DNA of 6,533 bases from Candidatus Bathyarchaeota archaeon (GCA_029907045.1 JARYMR010000085.1:1-6533), one strand, 5' to 3'. Shown: positions 1 to 5,383, numbered from the stretch's first letter. The notes: generated by a model not told the origin, from the sequence alone. Numbers and translations: made by a program.

Positions 1-271
1 ATTCTTTAACGTCTTCTTCCCTTATGTAGCGGTTTCCCTTGGCATCTTTTCCGAGTGGTATGCCTGTTTCCTTTAGCGTTTCGCCCTTAGCAAAGTCTAT
101 TAGCACATAGTAGGCTTTGCCAGAAGGCAGTATAAGCCTCAAATTTGTAAGCTCTCTGTTGGGTGATAAGCCATCCTGCTCAATATTGTAGACGATGGAG
201 TTAACTTTTAACTCTTCTGCGAGACGTTTAAACTCTTTCCAGCTTCTGATTTTGACAACGCCTTCGCCCAT
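1..271 (-). CDS. Hypothetical protein, 3' end beyond window
   Basis: I do not recognise this family. The frame stays open from an ATG at 271-269 to the left edge, giving 90 complete residues that begin MGEGVVKIRSWKEFKRLAEE. The sequence alternates charged helix-like stretches (about 9-24) with strand-like stretches (about 27-32, 45-51 and 56-62, the last reading YYVLIDF). No signal peptide or membrane segment is visible, so it is probably a cytosolic globular alpha/beta protein. The ATG is supported by an AGGTTGAT element about 9 bases upstream, which partly matches the archaeal Shine-Dalgarno site GGAGGTGAT. It lies 35 bases downstream of the small zinc-ribbon gene on the same strand, so the two are probably co-transcribed and may work together. 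Codon use looks ordinary for the window. The coding call is fairly secure; the function is unknown. Confidence 0.7.
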   Translation of the reverse strand, partial: MGEGVVKIRSWKEFKRLAEELKVNSIVYNIEQDGLSPNRELTNLRLILPSGKAYYVLIDFAKGETLKETGIPLGKDAKGNRYIREEDVKE

Positions 272-306
272 TTTGACTGCATCAACCTTCTGGACAGTTT
301 TGCATT

Positions 307-438
307 TTATGGAAAGAGTTCTACCTCTTTGGTTTTGCCACATTTTACACAAACAAGTTTCACATGGGACTTGTCTTGGGTTAACCCTTCAGCTTTCCAT
401 TCATGGGCACATTCACTTTTTTGGCTCTCATTTGCCAA
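307..438 (-). CDS. Small zinc-ribbon protein (43 aa)
   Basis: This tiny protein carries one Cys/His zinc-ribbon-like motif. C10 and H12 (C-A-H-E-W) form the first knuckle, and C30 and C33 (C-V-K-C-G-K) form the second, with 17 residues between them. I chose the TTG at 438-436 because a perfect GGAGG (451-447) lies 8 bases upstream. A longer GTG-start reading from 510 would add 24 residues but would place the likely TATA box and SD site inside the gene. Proteins of this kind are usually nucleic-acid-binding or subunit-bridging modules, but nothing here shows a specific partner. It is the first gene of a minus-strand unit, followed after 35 bases by the hypothetical protein. It is divergent from the PadR operon. 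The zinc-site call comes from visible residues; any DNA or RNA role is inference. Confidence 0.65.
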   Translation of the reverse strand: MANESQKSECAHEWKAEGLTQDKSHVKLVCVKCGKTKEVELFP

Positions 439-474
439 TTGATTTTCCTCCGCATAGAAATTTATGTTTGAGTT

Positions 475-482
475 CTTAAATC
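475..482 (-). promoter_or_regulatory. Probable TATA box for the zinc-ribbon gene
   Basis: Read on the minus strand this is GATTTAAG. Its centre lies about 41 bases upstream of the TTG start, which would put the transcription start near 453, just before the GGAGG ribosome site at 451-447. The spacing fits an archaeal promoter with a short leader and supports the TTG rather than the upstream GTG as the start. Inferred from position and composition only. Confidence 0.4.
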
Positions 483-509
483 TAATGCTCTGCCCTGCCT
501 TACATAACA

Positions 510-519
510 CTTATATATG
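510..519 (+). promoter_or_regulatory. Probable TATA box of the PadR operon
   Basis: The sequence CTTATATATG is a good archaeal TATA box. Its centre is about 35 bases before the PadR ATG, so transcription would begin near 540 and leave a leader of roughly 10 bases. This agrees with the lack of any Shine-Dalgarno site before PadR. A second AT-rich run, TTATATAATT at 528-537, is an alternative. Confidence 0.5.
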
Positions 520-534
520 TAACACTGTTATATA
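516..534. promoter_or_regulatory. 19-bp near-palindrome, candidate PadR operator
   Basis: TATGTAACACTGTTATATA is an inverted repeat centred on 525. The arms pair at eight of nine positions (only 519/531 mismatch), including the perfect core TAACA-C-TGTTA at 520-530. It sits between the TATA box and the expected transcription start, where an archaeal repressor would block polymerase recruitment. The half-sequence TAACACT also occurs at 505-511, 15 bases upstream. ATGT-type dyads are known for several PadR proteins; assigning this one to the PadR gene at 550 is inference. Confidence 0.5.
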
Positions 535-549
535 ATTCCGCTGATAATC

Positions 550-936
550 ATGTGTGGTCCAAAAAATTGCGGTTGCTGGCACGATTATCCAGAACGCGGA
601 TGGATACAATTCCTACTAATGCGAATACTTTATGAAAAACCAATGCACGGCTACCAACTCCTAGAAGAAATCGAACGGCGAAGCAGTGGATGCCACAAAC
701 TCGAACCAGGCTCAATATACACGCTTCTAAGAAGAATGGAAGAAAGAGGCCTATTAGAATCTAAATGGGAAAAAGTCGAAGGTGGACCAGACAGAAGAGT
801 TTACAGCCTAACAAGTAAGGGGGTTGAAGCTCTAAAAATGGGACTTGAATCCATCGTTAAGAGGAAAATGCTCTTCGACGATTTAGCAAAATTTTATCAT
901 GAAAATTTTGAAAAACAAAAAGGAGGTGAAAGGTAA
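550..936 (+). CDS. PadR family transcriptional regulator with N-terminal Cys cluster
   Basis: This is a 128-residue winged-helix regulator of the PadR family, which usually forms dimers that repress exporter or stress operons until a ligand binds. The typical core is present: the first helix with MHGYQLLEEI (32-41), the recognition region GSIYTLLRRMEERGLLES (54-71), the wing GGPDRRVYSLT (78-88), then a C-terminal dimerisation helix. Ahead of the usual PadR start is an unusual metal-ligand-like stretch with C2, C7, C9 and H11; a further C48-H49 lies before the recognition helix. The ATG at 550 has no SD site and lies close to the predicted transcription start, so translation is probably leaderless or nearly so. 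The gene heads a five-gene operon, and its stop abuts the next ATG. Family assignment is firm. Sensing a metal or thiol-reactive compound through the Cys cluster is inference. Confidence 0.92.
   Translation: MCGPKNCGCWHDYPERGWIQFLLMRILYEKPMHGYQLLEEIERRSSGCHKLEPGSIYTLLRRMEERGLLESKWEKVEGGPDRRVYSLTSKGVEALKMGLESIVKRKMLFDDLAKFYHENFEKQKGGER
921..929 (+). promoter_or_regulatory. Strong Shine-Dalgarno site
   Basis: AGGAGGTGA is a near-full match to the complement of the archaeal 16S tail. It lies 7 bases before the ATG at 937, inside the end of the PadR gene. It suggests that the small Cys/His protein is translated much more efficiently than PadR itself. Confidence 0.75.
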
Positions 937-1131
937 ATGTGTAGATGTTGTTGCGGTTGCGGAATGGAAAGACACCACGCGCACCATGAACACCAACATG
1001 AGCACCATATGGGCTTACCATTTCCGCTGATGGACGTTGAAGAAGAAATAAAAATGCTTGAAGAATACAAAGAAGCCCTAAACAAAAGACTAGAAAAAAT
1101 AAACAAGAGACTTGAAACCCTAAAACGCTAA
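937..1131 (+). CDS. Cys/His-rich small coiled-coil protein (64 aa)
   Basis: This 64-residue protein has two clear parts. Residues 1-25 are extraordinarily rich in metal ligands: C2, C4, C5, C6 and C8, followed by eight histidines (H13, H14, H16, H17, H19, H21, H23, H24). After a short linker (GLPFPLMD, 26-33), residues 34-64 form a charged heptad-like helix (EEEIKMLEEYKEALNKRLEK and on) expected to make a coiled coil. Its start ATG directly follows the PadR stop and has a strong SD site. The layout recalls small proteins found next to archaeal PadR regulators, of the DUF5320-like type, but I cannot confirm membership. The N terminus (M-C-...-C-G-C) echoes that of PadR. A role as a metal-binding buffer, chaperone or co-sensor for the operon is inference. 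There is no signal peptide or membrane segment. Confidence 0.85.
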   Translation: MCRCCCGCGMERHHAHHEHQHEHHMGLPFPLMDVEEEIKMLEEYKEALNKRLEKINKRLETLKR

Positions 1132-1136
1132 GCGTT
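1124..1136 (+). repeat. Small inverted repeat over a stop codon
   Basis: AACGC-TAA-GCGTT is a perfect 5-bp dyad whose three-base loop is the stop codon of the Cys/His-rich gene. It could form a short hairpin between the second and third operon genes. No T-run follows, so it is unlikely to be a terminator; mRNA end protection or processing is possible. Confidence 0.3.
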
Positions 1137-1190
1137 CGCATAAAACTTCGCTCATCACCTCCACCAAATTTTTGAAAGGATGAAAACATT

Positions 1191-1526
1191 ATGAAAATAA
1201 TAAAGGTTAACGAACTTGTGGAGTTCTCCCAAAAGAAAGGATTATTAGACACCATGGAAGAGCGCAAGCGTGTAAAGAAAGACTTGCTGAAAACAAAAAA
1301 CTACAATATTGTGCTAGTTTGCCTTAATGATGGTCAAGAAGTTCCCTCCAGACCAGAGCCATATGAAGTTTGCTTTTACGTTATTGAGGGAAGTGGCGAA
1401 TTTACAGTGGGTAAAGAAAAAGTTCACTTATCCCGTGGCGAAATGTTCTTCGCTCCAGCAAATGTGCCTAGGGGAATAAGAAGCAAAGAACGTTTAGTCT
1501 TGTTGGGAATACAAGAGCCCCATTAG
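1191..1526 (+). CDS. Small cupin-domain protein (111 aa) lacking the usual metal histidines
   Basis: This is a single-domain cupin, a beta-barrel fold used by enzymes and ligand-binding proteins. Motif 1 spans G48 to G67 and ends in PYEVCFYVIEGSGEF; motif 2 runs from G83 (GEMFFAPANVPRG). In motif 1 the two histidines expected between the first glycine and the glutamate are absent (the sequence reads S-R-P-E-P-Y-E), leaving only E59. In motif 2 the expected histidine is R94. Classic metal-dependent catalysis is therefore unlikely, and a small-molecule-binding or structural role is more plausible. An N-terminal helical segment of about 35 residues precedes the barrel. The ATG at 1191 has a weak AAGGATG site about 8 bases upstream. 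The ABC ATPase starts 11 bases after its stop, so it belongs to the PadR operon. The fold is confident; the function is not known. Confidence 0.85.
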   Translation: MKIIKVNELVEFSQKKGLLDTMEERKRVKKDLLKTKNYNIVLVCLNDGQEVPSRPEPYEVCFYVIEGSGEFTVGKEKVHLSRGEMFFAPANVPRGIRSKERLVLLGIQEPH

Positions 1527-1537
1527 AAGATGAAAAT

Positions 1538-2476
1538 ATGGAGTTAGCAATAAAAGTTCAAAACTTAACAAAACATTTTGAGGATGTAACAGCGGTTGAT
1601 CACATAAACTTTGAAGTTAAAAAAGGCGAAATCTTCGGATTCTTGGGTCCAAACGGCGCTGGAAAAACCACAACAATTCGAATCCTAACAGGACTTTTAA
1701 AGCCTGACGAAGGAACAGCCTCCATAGTTGGCTATGACGTTTTGAGGAATCCCATAGAAGCTAAGCAGTGCATTGGAGTCGTCCCAGAAGTTTCAAACGC
1801 TTACATAGACCTCTCCGCATGGGATAACCTAACCTTAATAGGAAAACTTTACGGAGTCCCAACACATAGGCTTAAGGAAAACGCCACTAAACTCTTGAAG
1901 GATTTTGGATTATATGAGGTTAAGGACAAGCTTGTCAGAGGCTTCTCCAAAGGAATGAAACAAAAGCTTCTATTATGCATGGCTTTAGTAAACGATCCAG
2001 AAGTGCTTTTCCTCGACGAACCAACTTCCGGACTTGATGTTGAAAGCGCCAGACTTCTTAGAGAGAAAATCACACAATACAATAAGGAAGGGAAGACTAT
2101 TTTCCTTTCAACCCACAACATGGAAGAGGCAAATCAGCTATGCCACAGAACAGCAATAATAAACCATGGAAAAATAGCTGCTATAGACACGCCTGAAAAC
2201 CTAAGAACTCAAAGCATGGAACTTCAATACATAGAAGTTCTCTTTGATAAACAAGTGAACATTAACGAAATTTCAAAACACCCAAACATTAGCAAAGCTT
2301 CCTTTACTGGAAATAGGGTTCGAGTTTACACGGCTAACCCATCAACGGTAATAGAATTTCTAGCGGAATTCGCTAAACAGAAGGGCATACGCATTTTAAG
2401 TTTAAATACAATGATGCCCTCGCTGGAGGATGTTTTCATAAAACTCATAAAAGAAAAGGAGGCCATACCAGTTTGA
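1538..2476 (+). CDS. ABC-2 type transporter ATP-binding protein (DrrA-like)
   Basis: This cytoplasmic ATPase powers the permease encoded next to it. The 312 residues hold every ABC motif: Walker A GPNGAGKTT (37-45), a Q-loop position in GVVPE with E84 in place of glutamine (common in this branch), signature FSKGM (136-140), Walker B LFLDE (157-161), D-loop SGLD (164-167) and the switch histidine H193 in LSTHNMEEA. Residues from about 225 form the C-terminal extension typical of DrrA-like drug-export ATPases, ending in the SLEDVFI motif. The ATG at 1538 follows the cupin stop by 11 bases with only a weak SD. The stop overlaps the permease start by 3 bases, so the two are translationally coupled. 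Family work links such pairs to export of drugs, lipids or antibiotics; the substrate here cannot be read from sequence. Confidence 0.95.
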   Translation: MELAIKVQNLTKHFEDVTAVDHINFEVKKGEIFGFLGPNGAGKTTTIRILTGLLKPDEGTASIVGYDVLRNPIEAKQCIGVVPEVSNAYIDLSAWDNLTLIGKLYGVPTHRLKENATKLLKDFGLYEVKDKLVRGFSKGMKQKLLLCMALVNDPEVLFLDEPTSGLDVESARLLREKITQYNKEGKTIFLSTHNMEEANQLCHRTAIINHGKIAAIDTPENLRTQSMELQYIEVLFDKQVNINEISKHPNISKASFTGNRVRVYTANPSTVIEFLAEFAKQKGIRILSLNTMMPSLEDVFIKLIKEKEAIPV

Positions 2477-3225
2477 GTAGGCTTCCAGAACAATTTAGGC
2501 GCTCTTTCGTCATAGCCAGAAAGAATATGAAAATTTACTATTCAAAAGGACCAGTCATTATTTTCGGATTAGTATTCCCGCTTTTTTTGGCTTTGGCTTA
2601 TGTTATAGGAAGAAACATACCATTAAAAGAGGTGCTGCCAGGATTAATTGGCATAACAACATTCTTCACAGCCACATCAGTAGGCCCCTCCATAGTTCCT
2701 TGGGAAACCCGCTCAAAAACCCTTGAAAGACTTTTATGCTGTCCAGTTGCCCTTTGGACAATCATTTTTGGAGATATGCTTTCCTCCTTCCTTTTTGGGC
2801 TTGTCATATCCATAATTCCGCTTCTTTATGTTTTAACTCTAAACATAGAACTGTTAAACTTCATAGTTTTGCTTTTCAGCCTAATCATCGCAAACTTTTG
2901 CTTCTCAGCCTTAAGCGTTCTTTTGTCAGCTTATCCGCCAACTGATATTCCAGCCACATCCCAGATGCTTTCCTCGCTGGTCAAGTTTCCACTTGTCTTC
3001 ATCAGCGGCGTCTTCATACCAGTTGAGCAGTTGCCAGAGTGGGGAAGAATAATAGCGTCTTTTTCGCCATTAACATATTTCACAGACCTAACAAGACAGT
3101 TAATATTAGAAAAGAGCTATTACCCATTAGTATTAGACCTTGTGATGATAGTCATTTTTGCAGTAATATTCTCTTTAGCAGCGATAAAATTGCATGAAAA
3201 AACTTTAACAAAACGGTTGAGTTAA
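2473..3225 (+). CDS. ABC-2 type transporter permease
   Basis: This is the membrane half of the exporter: 250 residues with six likely membrane helices at about 28-45, 55-75, 96-119, 130-152, 165-185 and 218-238. The amphipathic N terminus, the segment W77-ETRSKTLERLL-88 between helices 2 and 3, and the SPLTYFTDLTRQ element (198-209) after helix 5 are hallmarks of the ABC-2 family. Such permeases work as dimers with two copies of the ATPase and move compounds outwards. Translation starts at a TTG (2473-2475) that overlaps the ATPase TGA, with an AGGAGG site about 10 bases upstream inside the ATPase gene. That arrangement indicates coupled, equimolar synthesis. It is the last gene of the PadR operon. 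The substrate is unknown; a toxic compound or metal complex would fit the PadR and Cys-rich neighbours, but this is inference. Confidence 0.93.
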   Translation: MSRLPEQFRRSFVIARKNMKIYYSKGPVIIFGLVFPLFLALAYVIGRNIPLKEVLPGLIGITTFFTATSVGPSIVPWETRSKTLERLLCCPVALWTIIFGDMLSSFLFGLVISIIPLLYVLTLNIELLNFIVLLFSLIIANFCFSALSVLLSAYPPTDIPATSQMLSSLVKFPLVFISGVFIPVEQLPEWGRIIASFSPLTYFTDLTRQLILEKSYYPLVLDLVMIVIFAVIFSLAAIKLHEKTLTKRLS

Positions 3226-3268
3226 TGCAATATGCAAAAATACAGCCTTCACGTAAAATAGAATAGAT

Positions 3269-3619
3269 ATGAAAAGGGTTTTATTGTTCATTCGTCAGCG
3301 GGAAATTAGCAAAATCTTCCCGTATGGCTTTCAGCTTACTCTAAAGGATGACGCTTCCATAATTGATGTAATAAAAGCAGTTGACCAAGAAATAATCAAG
3401 AAAATGGGAAAATTTCCAATTGAGAAGTATAAAAGCCTATTTCAAATGGTTTATCATCCACACAAAAACAGATTTTATAATCAGGTGGCTGTTCATGCCC
3501 ATGCAGAATCAGAATTTTTAAACCTTAGAGAAAATCCTTCAATGCCGCTACCGGACAAAACAACTATTATTTTGATTCCAGAAGATGGTTGCCAAACGGA
3601 CTGGGAAGAACCACTCTAA
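3269..3619 (+). CDS. Hypothetical protein, probable beta-grasp (ubiquitin-like/MoaD-like) fold
   Basis: I cannot name this 116-residue protein, but its pattern suggests a beta-grasp fold. There is a strand at 3-9 (RVLLFIR), a strand at 20-26 (GFQLTLK), a helix at 30-45 (SIIDVIKAVDQEI and on), a middle section with strands and histidines (about 60-80, VAVHAHAES), and a final strand LPDKTTIILIPEDG (94-107). The last element resembles the closing strand of MoaD/ThiS-type sulfur carriers. The protein ends in a Trp/Glu-containing tail (WEEPL) instead of Gly-Gly, so it is unlikely to be a sulfur carrier or protein modifier itself. The ATG at 3269 has no SD site; translation may be leaderless. It lies 43 bases after the ABC permease, so read-through from that operon is possible, and it converges on the minus-strand genes. 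The fold is inferred from pattern alone. Confidence 0.7.
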   Translation: MKRVLLFIRQREISKIFPYGFQLTLKDDASIIDVIKAVDQEIIKKMGKFPIEKYKSLFQMVYHPHKNRFYNQVAVHAHAESEFLNLRENPSMPLPDKTTIILIPEDGCQTDWEEPL

Positions 3620-3635
3620 AGGATAAAAAAGAGTG
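3612..3635. terminator. Convergent-gene hairpin with T-run, probable terminator
   Basis: CACTCT (3612-3617) and AGAGTG (3630-3635) form a 6-bp stem around a 12-base A-rich loop. On the minus strand the loop reads as a six-T run shortly after the EF-1A-like gene's stop, which suits archaeal T-rich termination. The stem overlaps the stop codon of the plus-strand gene, whose own T-runs follow further on (3647-3650 and 3665-3669). It probably separates the two convergent units. Confidence 0.4.
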
Positions 3636-3641
3636 TTGAAG

Positions 3642-3902
3642 CTAAATTTTCTTGTATACTATGTCTTTTTCTCTTACTCGCTGCATGACTTTTAAGCCTA
3701 TGCTTTGTCCAGCTTCAGCTCTTTGAACGTTCTTATGCTCAATCTGCATGGACTCCACAGTTTGTTCAAAATCCGTTGTTGGTCCCTTAATGAGTATTGT
3801 GTCGCCAACAGCCAAAGGCGCCTTAAGCTCTATAACGGCAACACTAATTTTTGAGAAGAAATGGGTTACGCGTCCAACTTCGACAAGGTTTTCTTCACTC
3901 AA
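3642..3902 (-). CDS. Translation elongation factor EF-1A domain 2-like protein
   Basis: This 86-residue protein is a stand-alone beta-barrel of the kind found as domain 2 of EF-Tu/EF-1A. The core runs VGRVTHFFSKISVAVIEL (9-26), then LAVGDTILIKGPTTDF (30-45), then QTVESMQIEHKNV and a C-terminal IGLKVMQRVREKDIVYK. There is no GTPase domain, as is normal for this widespread archaeal family, which is annotated only as elongation-factor-like; its job is unknown, with RNA or ribosome binding likely. The TTG at 3902-3900 is chosen because GGAGATGA lies 6 bases upstream, and the only nearby ATG (3911-3909) runs into a stop after five codons. It sits 46 bases downstream of the tRNA methylthiotransferase on the same strand, so the pair probably forms a translation-related operon. 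Confidence 0.88.
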   Translation of the reverse strand: MSEENLVEVGRVTHFFSKISVAVIELKAPLAVGDTILIKGPTTDFEQTVESMQIEHKNVQRAEAGQSIGLKVMQRVREKDIVYKKI

Positions 3903-3948
3903 ACCTTTTCATCTCCAAACACAATTAAGCCATATCCAAATAAATAAT

Positions 3949-5235
3949 TTACCCGACTTTTTCGGCTTCCAAATAAGTTGAAAAAGCCCTAACCACTTTA
4001 ACCTTTACAGTTTTACCAAGCAAATTATCACGATTCTTAACAATTATGGGTTTATAGGCAAAATTGCGCCCAACCCAAGACCCAGAAGCCTTGCCAACCT
4101 CATCAACAAAAATTTCACCACTCCAACCGATCCAACGCTGATTTTGCTCAAAAGCAATCGTTCTAGCAAGTTCTGCGGCTATGGCGCTTCTTCGTTTAAT
4201 TTCTGGTTTAGGCACAGAATCGGACATTTCAGCCGCAATCGTTCCCGGTCTGGCAAAAAACTTTGAAACGTTCACTATGTCTGGTTTAACTTCTTTAATC
4301 AGCTGCAGAGTTTTTCCAAAGGCTTCTTCGCTTTCACCTGGAAAACCGCAAATAACATCTGTGGCAAGGGTCAATTCTGGAAAGTTATCCCTAAAAGTAT
4401 TTACTATTTTTTTAAAATCGGCTATGGAGTAGAATCTCCGCATCTTTTTTAGAACTTCGTCATCTCCGCTTTGAACTGGCAAGTGAACAAACTTGAAGAC
4501 TTTATCATTTTTGTAAGCTTGAATTAAATCTTCTAAAATGTTTAGTGCCATGTTTGGAGCCATCATTCCAACACGAATCTTAAAATCTCCTTCAACATCG
4601 CATAAAGCCCAAAGCAGTTCAGCCAAGTTCGTGCCAATATCCCTTCCATAACATGCGGTATCCTGCGAAGTAAGCCAAAACTCCCTAACGCCCATCGCCA
4701 AATCCATTTTCACCCTTTCAACAATTTCTTTGATACTGTAGCTTCTTAAGCGACCCCTGGCGAAGACTACACAGCAGTAGGCGCATGAACCAAGGCAACC
4801 ATAGCTTATTGGAATTATGCCTATTACAGGATTCAAATGAATGCGGGGAAGATTTAGGCTTGGCTTGGCATTCACTGCACCTTTTACGACAACAACTTTT
4901 TCGCCGTCTACAACACGCCTAACCACACCAACAATAGTGTCGCCGACTGCTGGACCCACAACCCCATCAAAACACACTTCCTTGCACAACCTTTCAAAAT
5001 TGATGAGGGGTAAGCATCCAGCCACAACCAACTTCTTATTCGCAGGAACTCTCTTCAAAATTTCAATCATGCGATTTTCTGTTGGTCCTTTCACTGCACA
5101 AGTGTTGAAAATTAAAACGTCTGCCGCAGAAGGAGAACCCACAATTTGGTATCCAGCCTCCACTAAACATCCGGCCAGAACCTCACCGTCAGCCAAGTTT
5201 GTTGAACAACCGAAACTCTTAACGAAAACTTTCAT
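3949..5235 (-). CDS. tRNA t6A37 methylthiotransferase, archaeal MiaB-like (e-MtaB/CDKAL1 type)
   Basis: This radical SAM enzyme adds a methylthio group to N6-threonylcarbamoyladenosine at position 37 of tRNAs that read ANN codons, which stabilises codon pairing. The 428 residues show three domains. The N-terminal UPF0004 domain carries the auxiliary [4Fe-4S] ligands C10, C46 and C74 (FGC, NTCAVK, AGCLP). The radical SAM domain has C147-x3-C151-x2-C154 (SYGCLGSCAYC) and the family's WLTSQDTACYG stretch. The C-terminal TRAM domain, about 367-428, is expected to bind tRNA. I place the start at the ATG at 5235-5233, not 20 codons upstream. MKVFVKSFGC is the usual family start, and a TATA box about 31 bases before it implies a near-leaderless mRNA. 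It is first in a two-gene unit with the EF-1A-like gene. Family assignment is firm; tRNA specificity follows from homology. Confidence 0.93.
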   Translation of the reverse strand: MKVFVKSFGCSTNLADGEVLAGCLVEAGYQIVGSPSAADVLIFNTCAVKGPTENRMIEILKRVPANKKLVVAGCLPLINFERLCKEVCFDGVVGPAVGDTIVGVVRRVVDGEKVVVVKGAVNAKPSLNLPRIHLNPVIGIIPISYGCLGSCAYCCVVFARGRLRSYSIKEIVERVKMDLAMGVREFWLTSQDTACYGRDIGTNLAELLWALCDVEGDFKIRVGMMAPNMALNILEDLIQAYKNDKVFKFVHLPVQSGDDEVLKKMRRFYSIADFKKIVNTFRDNFPELTLATDVICGFPGESEEAFGKTLQLIKEVKPDIVNVSKFFARPGTIAAEMSDSVPKPEIKRRSAIAAELARTIAFEQNQRWIGWSGEIFVDEVGKASGSWVGRNFAYKPIIVKNRDNLLGKTVKVKVVRAFSTYLEAEKVG

Positions 5236-5261
5236 AGCCTTCCATCGCAATACATTAAATG

Positions 5262-5270
5262 CTTTAAAAA
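5262..5270 (-). promoter_or_regulatory. Probable TATA box of the tRNA methylthiotransferase operon
   Basis: On the minus strand this reads TTTTTAAAG, preceded by ATTCC, which may serve as a TFB-recognition element. Its centre is about 31 bases upstream of the ATG at 5235, predicting a leader of only about 5 bases. That supports the shorter 428-residue start. Confidence 0.5.
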
Positions 5271-5354
5271 GGAATAAAAACATAGAGGTTGCCATTAGCC
5301 AGAATTTACAAAAATTTGAAACGTTTTCTAATAATGCTTATAAGGAATGAAACG

Positions 5355-5383
5355 AACATATTTAAAACATATTTAAAACATAA
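5355..5383 (+). repeat. Tandem 11-bp repeats before cdrS-ftsZ2, candidate operator and promoter
   Basis: AACATATTTAA occurs at 5355-5365 and again at 5366-5376, followed by a partial third copy AACATAA at 5377-5383. The 11-bp period places each copy on nearly the same face of the helix. Each full copy overlaps a TATA-like TTTAAAA (5361-5367 and 5372-5378). A further ACATATATC lies at 5383-5391. The array lies 60-90 bases before the CdrS ATG, suiting cooperative binding by a small dimeric regulator such as CdrS itself. The repeats are seen directly; their use as an operator is inferred. Confidence 0.5.

Noticed and set aside
439..510. GTG-start extension of the zinc-ribbon protein by 24 residues
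   Set aside because: The internal TTG has a perfect GGAGG at 8 bases, and the extension contains the likely TATA box.
857..1267. 136-residue minus-strand reading frame antisense to the Cys/His gene, with a GGAGGTGATG ahead of an internal ATG
   Set aside because: It overlaps the ends of three well-supported plus-strand genes, its Phe/Leu/Ser-rich translation is what the reverse of Lys/Glu-rich coding gives, and the SD-like match is explained by the anti-SD-like stretch on the other strand.
1787..1792. Glutamate in place of the Q-loop glutamine in the ABC ATPase (E84)
   Set aside because: Variants reading PE at this site are common in DrrA-like ABC-2 ATPases, so it is not evidence of a defective or novel enzyme.
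5236..5295. 20-residue N-terminal extension of the tRNA methylthiotransferase
   Set aside because: The family begins at MKVFVKSFGC, and the extension would cover the predicted TATA box; its hydrophobic translation comes from the AT-rich promoter.
4841..5350. 169-residue plus-strand frame, Thr/Pro-rich, opposite the tRNA methylthiotransferase
   Set aside because: It is antisense to conserved Fe-S and radical SAM motifs and shows no domain or SD site of its own.
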